In this document: positions 18,166 to 26,248 of the stretch, piece by piece
How the letters are laid out: each line of letters starts with the position of its first letter
Position numbering within the stretch: the stretch's first letter is position 1
From: Peribacillus sp. FSL P2-0133
GTDB lineage: Bacteria; Bacillota; Bacilli; Bacillales; DSM-1321
NCBI RefSeq assembly: GCF_037975445.1
Contig: NZ_CP150254.1
Coordinates: 3,780,001 to 3,844,000, forward strand
Length of the DNA stretch: 64,000 nt
Direction: 5' to 3'
Notes under the pieces: generated by a model
What the model was told of the DNA's origin: nothing
Databases searched by the model: none
What the model saw: only the letters and a program-made list of their open reading frames with translations
Program-made: the position numbers and the translations under genes

Positions 18166-19059
18166 TTAAGCTCGCGGATGGAATTTTGAATATACATCCT
18201 TGATCCGTACGTTCGTAATATGTGTATAAATTTGAGTTGTCGAAATATCCGCATGACCAAGCATTTCTTGGACGGCACGTAAATCAGCCCCGTTCATCAA
18301 TAGATGTGTAGCGAAAGAATGTCTTAGTGTATGCGGTGTAATTTCTTTTTCAATTTGTGCCGATTTTACAAGTTTTTTTAGAATCTTCCAAAATCCCTGC
18401 CTTGTCAGCCTGTTTCCATGATGATTCAAAAAAAGTGAATCTGTCCTGTGCTTGGGACTGGCCATTTTCCCCCGGGAACTTTCCATATAATGTTCAATCG
18501 CACCCAATGCAGTTTGTCCAATCGGAATGATCCTCTCTTTATTTCCTTTCCCTACGCATCGGACAAAACCCATCGATGCATGGACATCACTCACATCCAT
18601 GGATATCAACTCACTGACACGCATCCCCGTCGCATACATCAGTTCTAGCATCGCCTTATCGCGTAAACCGAATTCATCCATTTTCTTCGGGGCTTCCAAT
18701 AGTGCTTCCACCTCTTCCATGCTTAATACCTTTGGAAGGCTTCGTTCAGGTTTTGGCGTTTCTATATGTATGGACGGATCCTGCTCGGTTACTTTTTCCC
18801 TTAAAAGAAATTGATGAAAAGACCGAATGGAAGCTATATGACGCGCCACCGTCTTCGATGATTTCCCTTGATCCTTCAAATGCACGAGAAAGTGCAGGAT
18901 GTTCACCCGCCGTGAATCATTCCAAGCTTCAATTGTTTCAACATCTTTCAGATAGCTCCAATATGATCTTAAGTCACGCTCATACGAAACGAGCGTATTT
19001 TTGGCAAGTCCTTTTTCAATGGTTAAAAAATGAATGAAATCCCTAATTTGATTCTCCAT
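18166..19059 (-). CDS. xerD: Tyrosine recombinase XerD
   Basis: XerD (about 297 residues) resolves chromosome dimers at dif together with CodV/XerC. Catalytic residues are visible: R in [24 protein letters not shown] (HxxR), and the terminal H and Y in [14 protein letters not shown]. The N-terminal SAM-like domain starts at residue 1. The ATG at 19059 is eight bases after GGGGAG; another ATG at 19065 is too close to it. It follows yqzK by five bases, the B. subtilis order fur-yqzK-xerD, so this is a housekeeping recombinase rather than a mobile-element integrase. Confidence 0.95.
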   Translation of the reverse strand: MENQIRDFIHFLTIEKGLAKNTLVSYERDLRSYWSYLKDVETIEAWNDSRRVNILHFLVHLKDQGKSSKTVARHIASIRSFHQFLLREKVTEQDPSIHIETPKPERSLPKVLSMEEVEALLEAPKKMDEFGLRDKAMLELMYATGMRVSELISMDVSDVHASMGFVRCVGKGNKERIIPIGQTALGAIEHYMESSRGKMASPKHRTDSLFLNHHGNRLTRQGFWKILKKLVKSAQIEKEITPHTLRHSFATHLLMNGADLRAVQEMLGHADISTTQIYTHITNVRIKDVYSKFHPRA

Positions 19060-19064
19060 ATTCA

Positions 19065-19295
19065 TTACTCCCCGTTTAAATAAAACAACATTAAGCGTTC
19101 AAGCCATGCATCATCACCCGTATCAACAGCCTTTGATACTTTTACGGCCATGCCTTTCGGTTCATCATAACGATGATAACTTTGATATTCCTGATTTAAC
19201 CATACCATTCCTATATAAAAAAGAACAGTGAAGCTAACAAAGAGAACCATCACTTTAGCCGTGTGCAAAACAAGCGATAATGATGTTTTCATCAT
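19065..19295 (-). CDS. yqzK: YqzK-like small membrane protein (DUF4227)
   Basis: This 76-residue protein has one hydrophobic segment ([19 protein letters not shown], residues 15-33) followed by a polar C-terminal part. It occupies the place of yqzK between fur and xerD in B. subtilis, and the [18 protein letters not shown] stretch resembles that family. GGGAGGGG precedes the first ATG. Function is unknown. Confidence 0.8.
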   Translation of the reverse strand: MMKTSLSLVLHTAKVMVLFVSFTVLFYIGMVWLNQEYQSYHRYDEPKGMAVKVSKAVDTGDDAWLERLMLFYLNGE

Positions 19296-19420
19296 CTTTC
19301 CCCTCCCATTCGATCCTTTGTATCAATCTATGCCCAACAGGACAAGTTTTATACGTGTTTCGGAAAGGAGAAAACAAAAACAGCTCTTCCTTGAGAAAAT
19401 AGGTTTTTAAAACGCAGAAA

Positions 19421-19445
19421 ACCTTCTCCATTAAATGGAAAAGGT
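19421..19445 (-). terminator. Terminator of fur
   Basis: An 11-base-pair stem with one mismatch (ACCTTTTCCAT / ATGGAGAAGGT on the minus strand) and 3-base loop is followed by TTTTC, starting 15 bases after the fur stop. Confidence 0.6.
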
Positions 19446-19460
19446 CCGACTTCATTCACC

Positions 19461-19916
19461 TTAATTTTCTTCTTTGTCATGACATCGATGACAAATGCCA
19501 TGAAAGGTTAATCTATGGTCTTTAATCTTGAAGTTCCAGTCGCGTTCCACAATGTCTTCTACGTCTTCAAGTAGGTCTTCCTGGATTTCATCTACCGCAC
19601 CACATTCCACACAAACAAGATGATGATGGAAATGCGCAGCTCCTTCTTGTCTTAAATCATAACGGGAAACCCCGTCTCCAAAGTTAATTTTATCTACTAT
19701 CTTCAATTCAGTCAGCAACTCTAGCGTACGGTAAACTGTTGCCAATCCAATTTCCGGCGACTTTTCTTTGACAAGGAGGTAAACGTCTTCTGCGCTTAAA
19801 TGATCCTCTTCATGCTCAAGTAAAACGCGGACGGTCGCTTCTCGCTGAGGCGTTAATTTGTAGCTGGACGAGTGTAACTGCTTTTTTATCCTATCAATTC
19901 TGTTTTCTATTTCCAT
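19461..19916 (-). CDS. fur: Ferric uptake regulator
   Basis: Fur (151 residues) represses iron-uptake genes with ferrous iron. The N-terminus MEIENRIDRIKKQLHSSSYK and the helix-turn-helix region TVYRTLELLTELKIVDKI match B. subtilis Fur closely. Metal-binding sequences are HFHHHLVC, CVEC and CHRC. The open frame starts at 19952, but GGGAGGG ten bases before the ATG at 19916, plus the family N-terminus, support the shorter form. It is the first gene before yqzK-xerD, separated by a terminator-like hairpin. Confidence 0.95.
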   Translation of the reverse strand: MEIENRIDRIKKQLHSSSYKLTPQREATVRVLLEHEEDHLSAEDVYLLVKEKSPEIGLATVYRTLELLTELKIVDKINFGDGVSRYDLRQEGAAHFHHHLVCVECGAVDEIQEDLLEDVEDIVERDWNFKIKDHRLTFHGICHRCHDKEEN

Positions 19917-19950
19917 ACCTAATATTCCCTCCCGCGCCGCTATCCTATCC

Positions 19951-19978
19951 ATTATATCAAAAGAGGGAAAACTGTCAA
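19951..19978 (-). promoter_or_regulatory. Sigma-A promoter of fur
   Basis: TTGACA (19973-19978) and TATAAT (19951-19956) are perfect hexamers with a 16-base spacer, 35 bases before the fur start. Only half-site TGATAA sequences, not a full Fur/PerR box, are seen nearby. Confidence 0.7.
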
Positions 19979-20029
19979 AATAGATTTCTTGTTAATGATA
20001 AAAAAATTTGCGGGAACGGTAAATTTTCA

Positions 20030-20677
20030 TCAATGACCCAATAAACTTACGACATTTTTCATTAAAGAAGGGGATAGGTACGCTTCAAACACGGCAGCCG
20101 TAATCAAAAATAAACCCGACAAAACCAATGAGAAAATATACCGCGAAATTATCGGCTTCAGCGGTTCACGAACCTGCTTTAGGAAAATCCGGCTGATCAT
20201 TTTCATTGATAGAGAGACGGCAAGGACAGTTATTACGATGAATATCGGGACGATGAATATATTTTGGGGCAGAATAGCGACAAACGATAATAAGAACCCG
20301 CTCCATCCCATCTGATTGACTAAAAAGCCGACTGTGAATCCAACAACCATCCCTTTTATAAATAACAAAACCAGGATGACAGGCAAACCGATGACCGATA
20401 TTCCGAGAATCCAGATGACCCCGATATATTTTATATTATGCATAATACTTTGGCTGAACATATCATGCGAAGATGCAAATTCACCCTTGGATACTTGTCC
20501 AAAAAATTGCGATAAATAATAGAACAAGTCTTCCTTTTGGGTAAAGCTCAAACTATTCACCAATATTGCCCCAAAAATGACACCCATCAAAAAAAGCACA
20601 GTGATAAAGACATATAATGAGGAATGTTCGTTAATATGTTTCATTACGGCATTTTGTACGACAGATTTTTTTTTCAT
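20030..20677 (-). CDS. spoIIM: Stage II sporulation protein M
   Basis: SpoIIM (215 residues) is a mother-cell membrane protein of the SpoIIDMP machine that degrades septal peptidoglycan and drives engulfment. It shows about five hydrophobic segments, with basic N-terminus MKKKSVVQNAVMKHINEHSS and the family pattern LPVILVLLFIKGMVVGFTVGF. GGGAGGATG lies before the ATG. It is upstream of fur in the same orientation, as in B. subtilis, and has a sigma-E-like promoter. Confidence 0.95.
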   Translation of the reverse strand: MKKKSVVQNAVMKHINEHSSLYVFITVLFLMGVIFGAILVNSLSFTQKEDLFYYLSQFFGQVSKGEFASSHDMFSQSIMHNIKYIGVIWILGISVIGLPVILVLLFIKGMVVGFTVGFLVNQMGWSGFLLSFVAILPQNIFIVPIFIVITVLAVSLSMKMISRIFLKQVREPLKPIISRYIFSLVLSGLFLITAAVFEAYLSPSLMKNVVSLLGH

Positions 20678-20705
20678 CTTTCATCCTCCCAACTCCGCTT
20701 ACTAG

Positions 20706-20734
20706 AATCTATGTTTTCACTCTCTCATTTATGC
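20706..20734 (-). promoter_or_regulatory. Candidate sigma-E promoter of spoIIM
   Basis: GCATAAA (20728-20734) and CATAGATT (20706-20713) are 14 bases apart and resemble the sigma-E pattern kmATATT / CATACAnT. B. subtilis spoIIM is sigma-E dependent. Confidence 0.5.
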
Positions 20735-20818
20735 TAAGAAAACTTTCCCCATCAGCCGAACGCCTTGAACCCAATTCGTGTTATAATTTTCCATATCAAT
20801 GATATATGGAGGCAGGAT

Positions 20819-21382
20819 ATGAAAGCTATATTAATGGATTTTCCCGAAAAAATTGAAACCCCACGATTATATCTAAGACCTTGTCAGCCTGGCGATGGCC
20901 TGGACCTTTACGAAGCCATTGTCCATTCTAAACCTGAATTGAAACAGTGGCTGCCGTTTGCACATCAAGATGTTTCGTTGGAAACTTCTGAACAGAACGT
21001 CCTTAAGTCCTTTGCGGACTTTATTTTAAAAGAGGATATCAGACTCCATATCTATAGGAAAGAAGACGATCAATTCCTCGGCTCCACTGGTCTGCACCGA
21101 ATTAACTGGGATATCCCTAAATTCGAAATTGGCTATTGGATTGATACGAGATACAGTAAACTAGGCTACATAACGGAGGCAGTGGAAAAGTTAACTAAAT
21201 TTGCCTTTTACCATTATGGCGCAAAAAGAGTCGAAATCCGCTGTGACCCTAATAATATTGCCAGCAAACGGATTCCTGAGAGGCTGGGATATACCCTTGA
21301 AGGTATTTTGCGTAATGACTGCCTTAGTGCAGACGGCAAGGAAGTGCGGGACACCTCCATTTATGCAAAAACAACAAACTAA
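20819..21382 (+). CDS. RimJ/RimL-type GNAT N-acetyltransferase
   Basis: This 187-residue protein has the Acetyltransf_3 layout: IETPRLYLRPCQPGDG at residues 11-26, FEIGYWIDTRYSKLGYITEAVEKL (the acetyl-CoA loop is degenerate, SKLGYI rather than RxxGxG) and EIRCDPNNIASKRIPERLGYTLEG near the C-terminus. Such enzymes acetylate protein N-termini or small molecules; the substrate cannot be told. GGAGGCAGG precedes the ATG at 20819, favoured over the longer frame from 20765. It is divergent from spoIIM and convergent with the EndoQ-like gene. Confidence 0.85.
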   Translation: MKAILMDFPEKIETPRLYLRPCQPGDGLDLYEAIVHSKPELKQWLPFAHQDVSLETSEQNVLKSFADFILKEDIRLHIYRKEDDQFLGSTGLHRINWDIPKFEIGYWIDTRYSKLGYITEAVEKLTKFAFYHYGAKRVEIRCDPNNIASKRIPERLGYTLEGILRNDCLSADGKEVRDTSIYAKTTN

Positions 21383-21419
21383 AAAAGTCCTGACAGATCT
21401 CATCTGTCAGGACTTTTTT
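21381..21419. terminator. Bidirectional terminator, acetyltransferase and EndoQ-like gene
   Basis: A perfect 18-base-pair stem (AAAAAAGTCCTGACAGAT and its complement) with a 3-base loop contains both stop codons at its ends. Confidence 0.92.
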
Positions 21420-22600
21420 CAGATTAATTCCTTTTTGACCTTTCCGTACTTTCCTCCGCCCCCCACTTCAAAAGAAAGCGTCCCTTTTCTGGCAGAATCG
21501 ATGTAGCGCGCCAATTTTTCAGGAACGATTTCCATGAGCTGTTCAAGCGTAACTTCATGAAGGATATTCATCTCTGTTCCAAATGCCGCCAGCAGTTTTC
21601 CCATGGATTTCGGTCCGAGTCCTGGGATGAAATCGAGTGGCACTTGATGGATATACGGTGGCCTTTCCCTTCCTTTTCTTCCGTCCAACTCGGAAATGGA
21701 GAGTTCTTCGATCCTTGACGATACCCCTTTAATAATGGATTTATTACCACACTCGGGACATCGTTCATCATCCCTCAATACCTGGTGTAAACACCCTGAA
21801 CATACGGTTTGATGATACTTTCCCAATAAGGGGTTCAATCCATAATTAACGGCCACCTTACGATTCCCTTTTTCTTTAAGGGCTTTTGCCAGCTCATTGA
21901 AACTTGGTTCTTCAAGCAGGACTTTTTGATATTCACGGGCGATTTTCCCAAGCGAATGCGCATCGGAATTTGTCACGAATACATAGGAGTGCAACTCCTC
22001 GATATCCTTGACCATTTCTGTATCTGAACTTAAACCAAGTTCGATGGCATCAATTAGCTTCGGATCGAATACTTCTGTCAGACTGGATCGCACCCCTTTT
22101 CCATATAAGCTTTTAAATGGGGTAAATACATGTGCCGGGATAAACAGGCCGCCCAGTGACTTCACGACCTTTTGCAGCGTTCTTCCATCACAATAAATCC
22201 TTTGGGAGCTCAAGGTGATATTTTTAACATGTCCGCTCATCCATGAGGAGAATTCCTTCATCGCTTTTAAAGTGGGAAAATAGGCGAGGACATGGATCGG
22301 TCCATTACAATTCTGATCATAAATTTCAATCTCCGAGCCTGGAATGATGGTTGTATTCTTGTATTGAAGTCCGCCTTCAATCTTTTCCGTGATTTCGCCA
22401 TCAAGAATTCCCGCTTCGATCTCTTCGATAATTTCAGGAGAATGGCAATCGATTATCCCGATTAGATCAAGGCCCTTCCTTTCACTCGCCACTTGCAGCA
22501 CATTGCTGAAGGTTAGCGTTTTAGCGCCTGTTATTTTCACGGCCCTTCCGCTTCTCGTTCTGCCTATATGGATATGCAGGTCAGCGTAAAATTCTTTCAT
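21419..22600 (-). CDS. EndoQ-like PHP-domain DNA repair endonuclease
   Basis: This 393-residue protein has the order of the endonuclease Q family (TIGR00375; YqxK position in B. subtilis). It starts with a PHP metal site (DLHIHIGRTRSG, then DCHSP and NSDAHSLG). A zinc finger follows (CSGC then CPEC near residues 276-292). A helix-hairpin-helix-like segment (IPGLGPKSMGKLLAAFG) near residues 330-346 may bind DNA. Characterised EndoQ enzymes cut 5' of deaminated bases and abasic sites. It directly precedes nudF on the minus strand, sharing that operon. Biochemical function is inferred by family. Confidence 0.82.
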   Translation of the reverse strand: MKEFYADLHIHIGRTRSGRAVKITGAKTLTFSNVLQVASERKGLDLIGIIDCHSPEIIEEIEAGILDGEITEKIEGGLQYKNTTIIPGSEIEIYDQNCNGPIHVLAYFPTLKAMKEFSSWMSGHVKNITLSSQRIYCDGRTLQKVVKSLGGLFIPAHVFTPFKSLYGKGVRSSLTEVFDPKLIDAIELGLSSDTEMVKDIEELHSYVFVTNSDAHSLGKIAREYQKVLLEEPSFNELAKALKEKGNRKVAVNYGLNPLLGKYHQTVCSGCLHQVLRDDERCPECGNKSIIKGVSSRIEELSISELDGRKGRERPPYIHQVPLDFIPGLGPKSMGKLLAAFGTEMNILHEVTLEQLMEIVPEKLARYIDSARKGTLSFEVGGGGKYGKVKKELI

Positions 22601-23152
22601 TTATGATGTCATGGCCTTTTTCAACTGCAGATACTGAACTGCATATGCCGTTTTGGCATCCTGGATTTTCCCTTCATCCATATAAGTTTGAGCTTCCTCC
22701 AACGTGAGTTCAAGCATCTCGACAAATTCATCTTCATCCAGTGGGGCCGCATTTTCTTTCTTTTTCAAATTGTGGGCCACATACAGGTGGACCAATTCAT
22801 CGGCGAAACCCGGGGATGTATAGAAGGATATGATGTGCTCCATTTTTTCACATTCATAACCTGTCTCCTCCTCCAGCTCCCGTTTAGCCGACAGAACCGG
22901 CTCTTCGCCTTTTTCCAGCTTTCCTGCAGGAATTTCCACCAAGCTCCTCTCCAGCGCTTTACGGTACTGCTCAACCATGATGATTTTATTGTCTGCCGTG
23001 AGAGCTATGATGGCAACCGCCCCCGGATGTTTGATTATTTCACGTTTACCCATTTTCCCATCTGGAAGCTCTACATCATCCACTTGCAGGCTGATTACCT
23101 TTCCCGTGAAGATTTTTTTCGATGACAGCGTTTTTTCTTCAAATTTTTTCAT
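22601..23152 (-). CDS. nudF: ADP-ribose pyrophosphatase
   Basis: NudF (183 residues) hydrolyses ADP-ribose to AMP and ribose-5-phosphate. The Nudix box is complete: GKLEKGEEPVLSAKRELEEETGYE, where G, the REL and the two E of EExG supply the metal site (near residues 95-120). PGFADELVHLYVA after the box is typical of ADP-ribose enzymes. The start at 23152 (MKKFEEKTLSS) has GAGTGG upstream; three extra codons lie before it in the longest frame. Its ATG is directly followed upstream by the divergent mciZ promoter. Confidence 0.94.
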   Translation of the reverse strand: MKKFEEKTLSSKKIFTGKVISLQVDDVELPDGKMGKREIIKHPGAVAIIALTADNKIIMVEQYRKALERSLVEIPAGKLEKGEEPVLSAKRELEEETGYECEKMEHIISFYTSPGFADELVHLYVAHNLKKKENAAPLDEDEFVEMLELTLEEAQTYMDEGKIQDAKTAYAVQYLQLKKAMTS

Positions 23153-23169
23153 CCTGACCACTCCTCTGT

Positions 23170-23198
23170 TCTAATTGCAGCATGATTCCTCATACATT
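23170..23198 (+). promoter_or_regulatory. Candidate sigma-E promoter of mciZ
   Basis: TCTAATT (23170-23176) and CATACATT (23191-23198) are separated by 14 bases. CATACATT is a good sigma-E -10 match, and B. subtilis mciZ is made in the mother cell under sigma-E. Confidence 0.45.
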
Positions 23199-23227
23199 TT
23201 ACCATAATAGAGATGGAGGGCGATTTA

Positions 23228-23389
23228 ATGAAAGTTTACGTATTGGAAAAAAGCGTTACTTTATCCGGAAAGAGTTGGGAAATCCTTCAAAAACTAAAAC
23301 AATTACAAAATCAATATGTCTATATCAATGATTGGATTGCCGACATACATGATCAGGTGCCGCCCACTCCTCTAAAACGGATCAAGTGA
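23228..23389 (+). CDS. mciZ: MciZ-like inhibitor of FtsZ assembly
   Basis: This 53-codon frame encodes MKVYVLEKSVTLSGKSWEIL and continues to YVYINDWIAD and a proline-containing tail. MciZ in B. subtilis is 40 residues (MKVHRMPKGVVLVGKAWEEI at its start), and it lies beside nudF as here. It binds the C-terminal face of FtsZ in the mother cell and shortens filaments, preventing a second division. The shared pattern is MKV, the GK(S/A)WE motif, and a C-terminal DWI. Here about 13 residues extend past DWI. GGAGGGCG precedes the ATG. Confidence 0.85.
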   Translation: MKVYVLEKSVTLSGKSWEILQKLKQLQNQYVYINDWIADIHDQVPPTPLKRIK

Positions 23390-23394
23390 ATTCT

Positions 23395-23423
23395 TTGAGT
23401 GAAATGGATTTCTCCTTTACAAT
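23395..23423 (+). promoter_or_regulatory. Sigma-A promoter of yqkF
   Basis: TTGAGT and TACAAT are separated by exactly 17 bases and lie 22 bases before the yqkF start codon. It begins just after the mciZ stop. Confidence 0.6.
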
Positions 23424-23445
23424 GAATGTAAAGGGAGTGGATAAC

Positions 23446-24354
23446 ATGAAAAAACGCAGACTAGGAAATTCTGACTTGCTAGTTTCTGAAATCGGTCTCG
23501 GATGCATGTCATTGGGGACTGTTGAAAATCAGGCATCCGAAATCATACAGGCCGCTTTAGATGAAGGAATCAATTATTTTGATACTGCTGACTTATATGA
23601 TTTCGGTATGAATGAAGAAATCGTCGGAAAGAATTTAAAATCGGTCCGCGATAAGGTATACATAGCCACCAAGGTCGGAAACCGCTGGAATGAAAATAAA
23701 GATTCCTGGAGCTGGGATCCTTCTGGCGCCTATATTAAAACGGCTGTAAAAGATAGCTTAAAGCGATTGGGTACTGATTATATTGATCTTTATCAGTTAC
23801 ATGGCGGCACCATTTCAGACAATATCGGAGAAACGGTAGAAGCATTTGAAGATTTGAAAAAAGAAGGCTATATCCGACATTATGGAATTTCCTCGATTCG
23901 TCCGAATGTAATCAAGGAATTCACTGAAAAGTCTGAGCTTGATTCCGTAATGATGCAGTTTAATCTACTCGACCGCCGCCCAGAAGAGTGGCTGTCCCTT
24001 TTGGCCAACAACCAGATCAGCATTATCGCCCGTGGCCCCCTTGCCAAAGGGCTGCTCAGTGAAAAAATGCTTGAAAAGGCAAATGAGGATGGATACCTTG
24101 ACTATAGCTATCACGAACTTAAAGATTTGCTTCCGCAAATAAAGGACAAACTTTCTGATAGGAAGTTGAATGAAACGGCACTTCAATATGTATTGTCACA
24201 TCAAAGCGTGGCTACCGTTGTACCAGGAGCAAGCTCAGTACAGCAGCTCCGTGAGAACTGCCAGGCCGCTAACAGCCCTTCACTGTCCAAAACCGAGTTG
24301 GATATCTTGAAGCGGTTGACCAAAGCGAACAAATATGAAAGTCACCGGGAGTAA
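23446..24354 (+). CDS. yqkF: Aldo/keto reductase YqkF-like
   Basis: An NADPH-dependent reductase of the TIM-barrel AKR superfamily, 302 residues from the ATG at 23446, which follows AAAGGGAG. Catalytic tetrad residues are visible: DTADLYDFG (Asp and Tyr, near residues 49-57), ATKVGN (Lys), and LYQLHGG (His). SIIARGPLAKGLLS and GASSVQQLRENCQA form part of the cofactor site. It is found next to nudF and mciZ as in B. subtilis. The physiological substrate is unknown. Confidence 0.9.
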   Translation: MKKRRLGNSDLLVSEIGLGCMSLGTVENQASEIIQAALDEGINYFDTADLYDFGMNEEIVGKNLKSVRDKVYIATKVGNRWNENKDSWSWDPSGAYIKTAVKDSLKRLGTDYIDLYQLHGGTISDNIGETVEAFEDLKKEGYIRHYGISSIRPNVIKEFTEKSELDSVMMQFNLLDRRPEEWLSLLANNQISIIARGPLAKGLLSEKMLEKANEDGYLDYSYHELKDLLPQIKDKLSDRKLNETALQYVLSHQSVATVVPGASSVQQLRENCQAANSPSLSKTELDILKRLTKANKYESHRE

Positions 24355-24404
24355 AAAGAATAGAACTAAACTAAATGTTTCAAAGGAATATCAGGACAAC
24401 CTTT

Positions 24405-24449
24405 AGGCTGCACTATCTCCGTTTAACCAACGTGATAGGCAGCCTTTTT
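24405..24449 (+). terminator. Terminator of yqkF
   Basis: AGGCTGC/GCAGCCT with an inner CTATC/GATAG stem and one bulged A is followed by TTTTT, 50 bases after the yqkF stop. Confidence 0.75.
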
Positions 24450-24560
24450 CCGTTCCTTCGTTTTTTTCGTCTTACTGCTTCTGTACCGCTTTCAAGTTTC
24501 CCATCATTCTAATCCCTTTCCAAACCAATTTAACTTCATACCAACGTTTTAACTTTTTCA

Positions 24561-24600
24561 TTGGACATTCCAAAATTAATATTGTACAATTCAATTGTGC
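24561..24600 (+). promoter_or_regulatory. ohrA promoter with OhrR operator
   Basis: TTGGAC (24561-24566) and TACAAT (24585-24590) are separated by 18 bases. The -10 lies in the 17-base near-palindrome GTACAATTCAATTGTGC (24584-24600), matching the OhrR operator pattern TACAATT/AATTGTA with one change. This is consistent with repression by the nearby OhrR. Confidence 0.65.
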
Positions 24601-24633
24601 GCAATTAAAAAATAAGAAGATAAGGGAGAAAAA

Positions 24634-25062
24634 ATGATGACAAAAACATTATTTACAACGTCTGTAACAGTTGATGGCGGAAGAGAAGGAACGGCAATTT
24701 CTGCTGACGGCAACTTCACGGTTGATATTGCGATGCCTGGAACACCTAGGGCTAAACAGATGCCTGAAGCATCTAATCCGGAACAGCTTTTTGCAGCTGG
24801 ATATGCTGCATGCTTTGATAGTGCTTTGCAATCAGTTGGTAAAATTGAACGCGTTTCTTTCGATTCCAAAGTCACCGCAAGCGTCAGTCTTTTGATGGGT
24901 GAGATGCATCAATACAGCTTGGCTGTAACTTTGGCCGTGAAGGGCTCCGGGGTCGACAAGGAGACATTCGAAACTCTTGTTCATAAAGCGCATCAAATGT
25001 GTCCTTATTCAAAAGCAATCAATGGCAATGTGGACGTCGCCTTTGAAATAGATGTAGATTAA
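24634..25062 (+). CDS. ohrA: Organic hydroperoxide resistance protein
   Basis: OhrA (142 residues, OsmC fold) reduces organic peroxides by a thiol mechanism with lipoylated partners. Two catalytic cysteines are in AACFDSAL (Cys60 by count) and MCPYSKAI (Cys123). The helix segment NPEQLFAAGYAACF is typical of Ohr. AGGGAG lies before the ATG. It is preceded by an OhrR-type operator, and ohrR is encoded 590 bases downstream on the other strand. Such convergent pairs are common in Bacillus. Confidence 0.95.
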   Translation: MMTKTLFTTSVTVDGGREGTAISADGNFTVDIAMPGTPRAKQMPEASNPEQLFAAGYAACFDSALQSVGKIERVSFDSKVTASVSLLMGEMHQYSLAVTLAVKGSGVDKETFETLVHKAHQMCPYSKAINGNVDVAFEIDVD

Positions 25063-25065
25063 ATC

Positions 25066-25098
25066 CGACAAAAAGACGCTTGGGGTTCCCAAGCGTCT
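25066..25098 (+). terminator. Hairpin after ohrA, near-copy of the ohrR terminator
   Basis: AGACGCTTGGG/CCCAAGCGTCT forms an 11-base-pair stem just after the stop codon, but no T-run follows on the plus strand. The 21 bases at 25066-25086 are identical to 25609-25629 beside ohrR. Confidence 0.7.
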
Positions 25099-25101
25099 CA
25101 G

Positions 25102-25146
25102 ACTGTAGACAAACTCGAAGAAAAGCGAGTTTGCCTGCAGTTTTTT
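25102..25146 (+). terminator. Hairpin terminator, member of a repeated family
   Basis: ACTGTAGACAAACTCG pairs with CGAGTTTGCCTGCAGT across an 8-base loop and is followed by TTTTTT. A related hairpin is at 61269-61308. It probably completes termination of ohrA. Confidence 0.75.
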
Positions 25147-25250
25147 ATTTGAAAAAGTTGCAGTTGATTTCAGTTGAGACAGGCATGTTCTTTTGTCGGT
25201 CTACAGTTTTTTTAGGGTACTCCGTGTTCTATCTAAAAGAAAAACAACAT

Positions 25251-25375
25251 TGATTGGAATGGAAGGTACGAGACTCCTGCGGGAAAAGCGCGTCCAGGGG
25301 AGACCCCGCAGGCGCAAAGGCGCCGAGGAGGCTCCCGGACCGCCCGCGGAAAGCGAGTGCCTGGAGTGGAAATCA
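25251..25375. repeat. G+C-rich dispersed repeat element, copy 1
   Basis: About 125 bases between TGATTGG and AATCA, with G+C content above the surroundings and internal hairpins (CCTGCGGG/CCCGCAGG and GGCGC/GCGCC). A diverged copy lies at 61123-61240. No open reading frame looks real across it. Elements ending AAGCGAGTGCCTG are, from memory, common in Bacillus genomes; a genome search would confirm the copy number. Confidence 0.75.
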
Positions 25376-25608
25376 TTTCACAAACCCTCTTTCAGAAATC
25401 CGTTCCCTTTCTGCCGACTGTCTGCCAAGCCTCATCAAAGCAAGCGCCTTTGGTGTCTCGGCTAGCCAGTTATTCGGCAGGAATGTCGCAAATTTCTTCA
25501 ATCCAGTGAGTTTTCATTCCATATAGAAAGGTAAAAATTCTAAAGGATAACCAAGTCTTCTTTTATAGTCATGGTCCGGGGTACAGACCATTCCGAATCT
25601 CCTTTTGT

Positions 25609-25644
25609 CGACAAAAAGACGCTTGGGGTCACCAAGCGTCTTTT
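25609..25644 (-). terminator. Terminator of ohrR
   Basis: A perfect 13-base-pair stem (AAAAGACGCTTGG / CCAAGCGTCTTTT) with a 5-base loop lies just past the ohrR stop codon and can terminate on both strands. Its first 21 bases duplicate the ohrA hairpin start. Confidence 0.85.
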
Positions 25645-25649
25645 CTTTG

Positions 25650-26087
25650 CTAAAATTCCTGTAATGTTTTCAATAGTTGGAGCAGCGAAGCTTTTAAATC
25701 CTCAACCACCTTCTTATCATCACCCGACATTGCCGAAATGCGATCTGGAATGAAACAGGCCTCTTCCTGTAAACCAAGTCCCTTTTCCGTCAACTTAATC
25801 ATGACAGACCGTTCATCTTCAGACGAACGTTCACGGACAATCAAGCCATTCTGCTCCATTCGTTTCAACATGGGGGTAAGCGTTCCTGAGTCGAGGGCAA
25901 GGAGCTCCCCTAGTTTTTTTACTGTAAGTGTATCCTGTTCCCATAATAGAAGAAGAACAAGATATTGAGGATATGTCACTTCGAGTTTATCAAGCAGCGG
26001 TTTATATTTCTTCGTCATTTCCCTTGAACTTGCATAAAGCAGGAAACATAATTGGTCTTCCAGTACTTTTTCTATTTTACTTTGCAT
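25650..26087 (-). CDS. ohrR: MarR-family organic peroxide regulator
   Basis: OhrR (145 residues) is a winged-helix repressor that leaves the ohrA operator when its reactive cysteine is oxidised. The conserved N-terminal cysteine is in DQLCFLLYASSREM (Cys14 by count; Cys15 in B. subtilis). The DNA-binding region is TPMLKRMEQNGLIVRERSSEDERSV. A second cysteine, Cys111, is not conserved in the one-Cys class, as far as I know. GGTGATAGG lies before the ATG. It is convergent with ohrA. Confidence 0.93.
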   Translation of the reverse strand: MQSKIEKVLEDQLCFLLYASSREMTKKYKPLLDKLEVTYPQYLVLLLLWEQDTLTVKKLGELLALDSGTLTPMLKRMEQNGLIVRERSSEDERSVMIKLTEKGLGLQEEACFIPDRISAMSGDDKKVVEDLKASLLQLLKTLQEF

Positions 26088-26248
26088 CCTATCACCAGCT
26101 AATTGTAGTCCATCCGATATGAAAGCATATCGAACTTATCTTTAATATAATCGTTATACTTTATAAAATAAAGGAATATCAGCAAGGAATTCTTCCTTAA
26201 CGGAAAAAGGGAGCCAGCCCTCTTAAAACTTAAACTGCCCCCTGTTCT

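Noticed and set aside
18166..19059. Tyrosine recombinase as a sign of a mobile element
   Set aside because: Neighbours (fur, yqzK) and sequence match the housekeeping XerD; no attachment site or phage genes are seen.
25193..25526. Two 90-codon plus-strand frames across the ohrA-ohrR interval
   Set aside because: They run through the G+C-rich repeat and hairpins, have no ribosome site, and their composition follows the repeat, not coding sequence.
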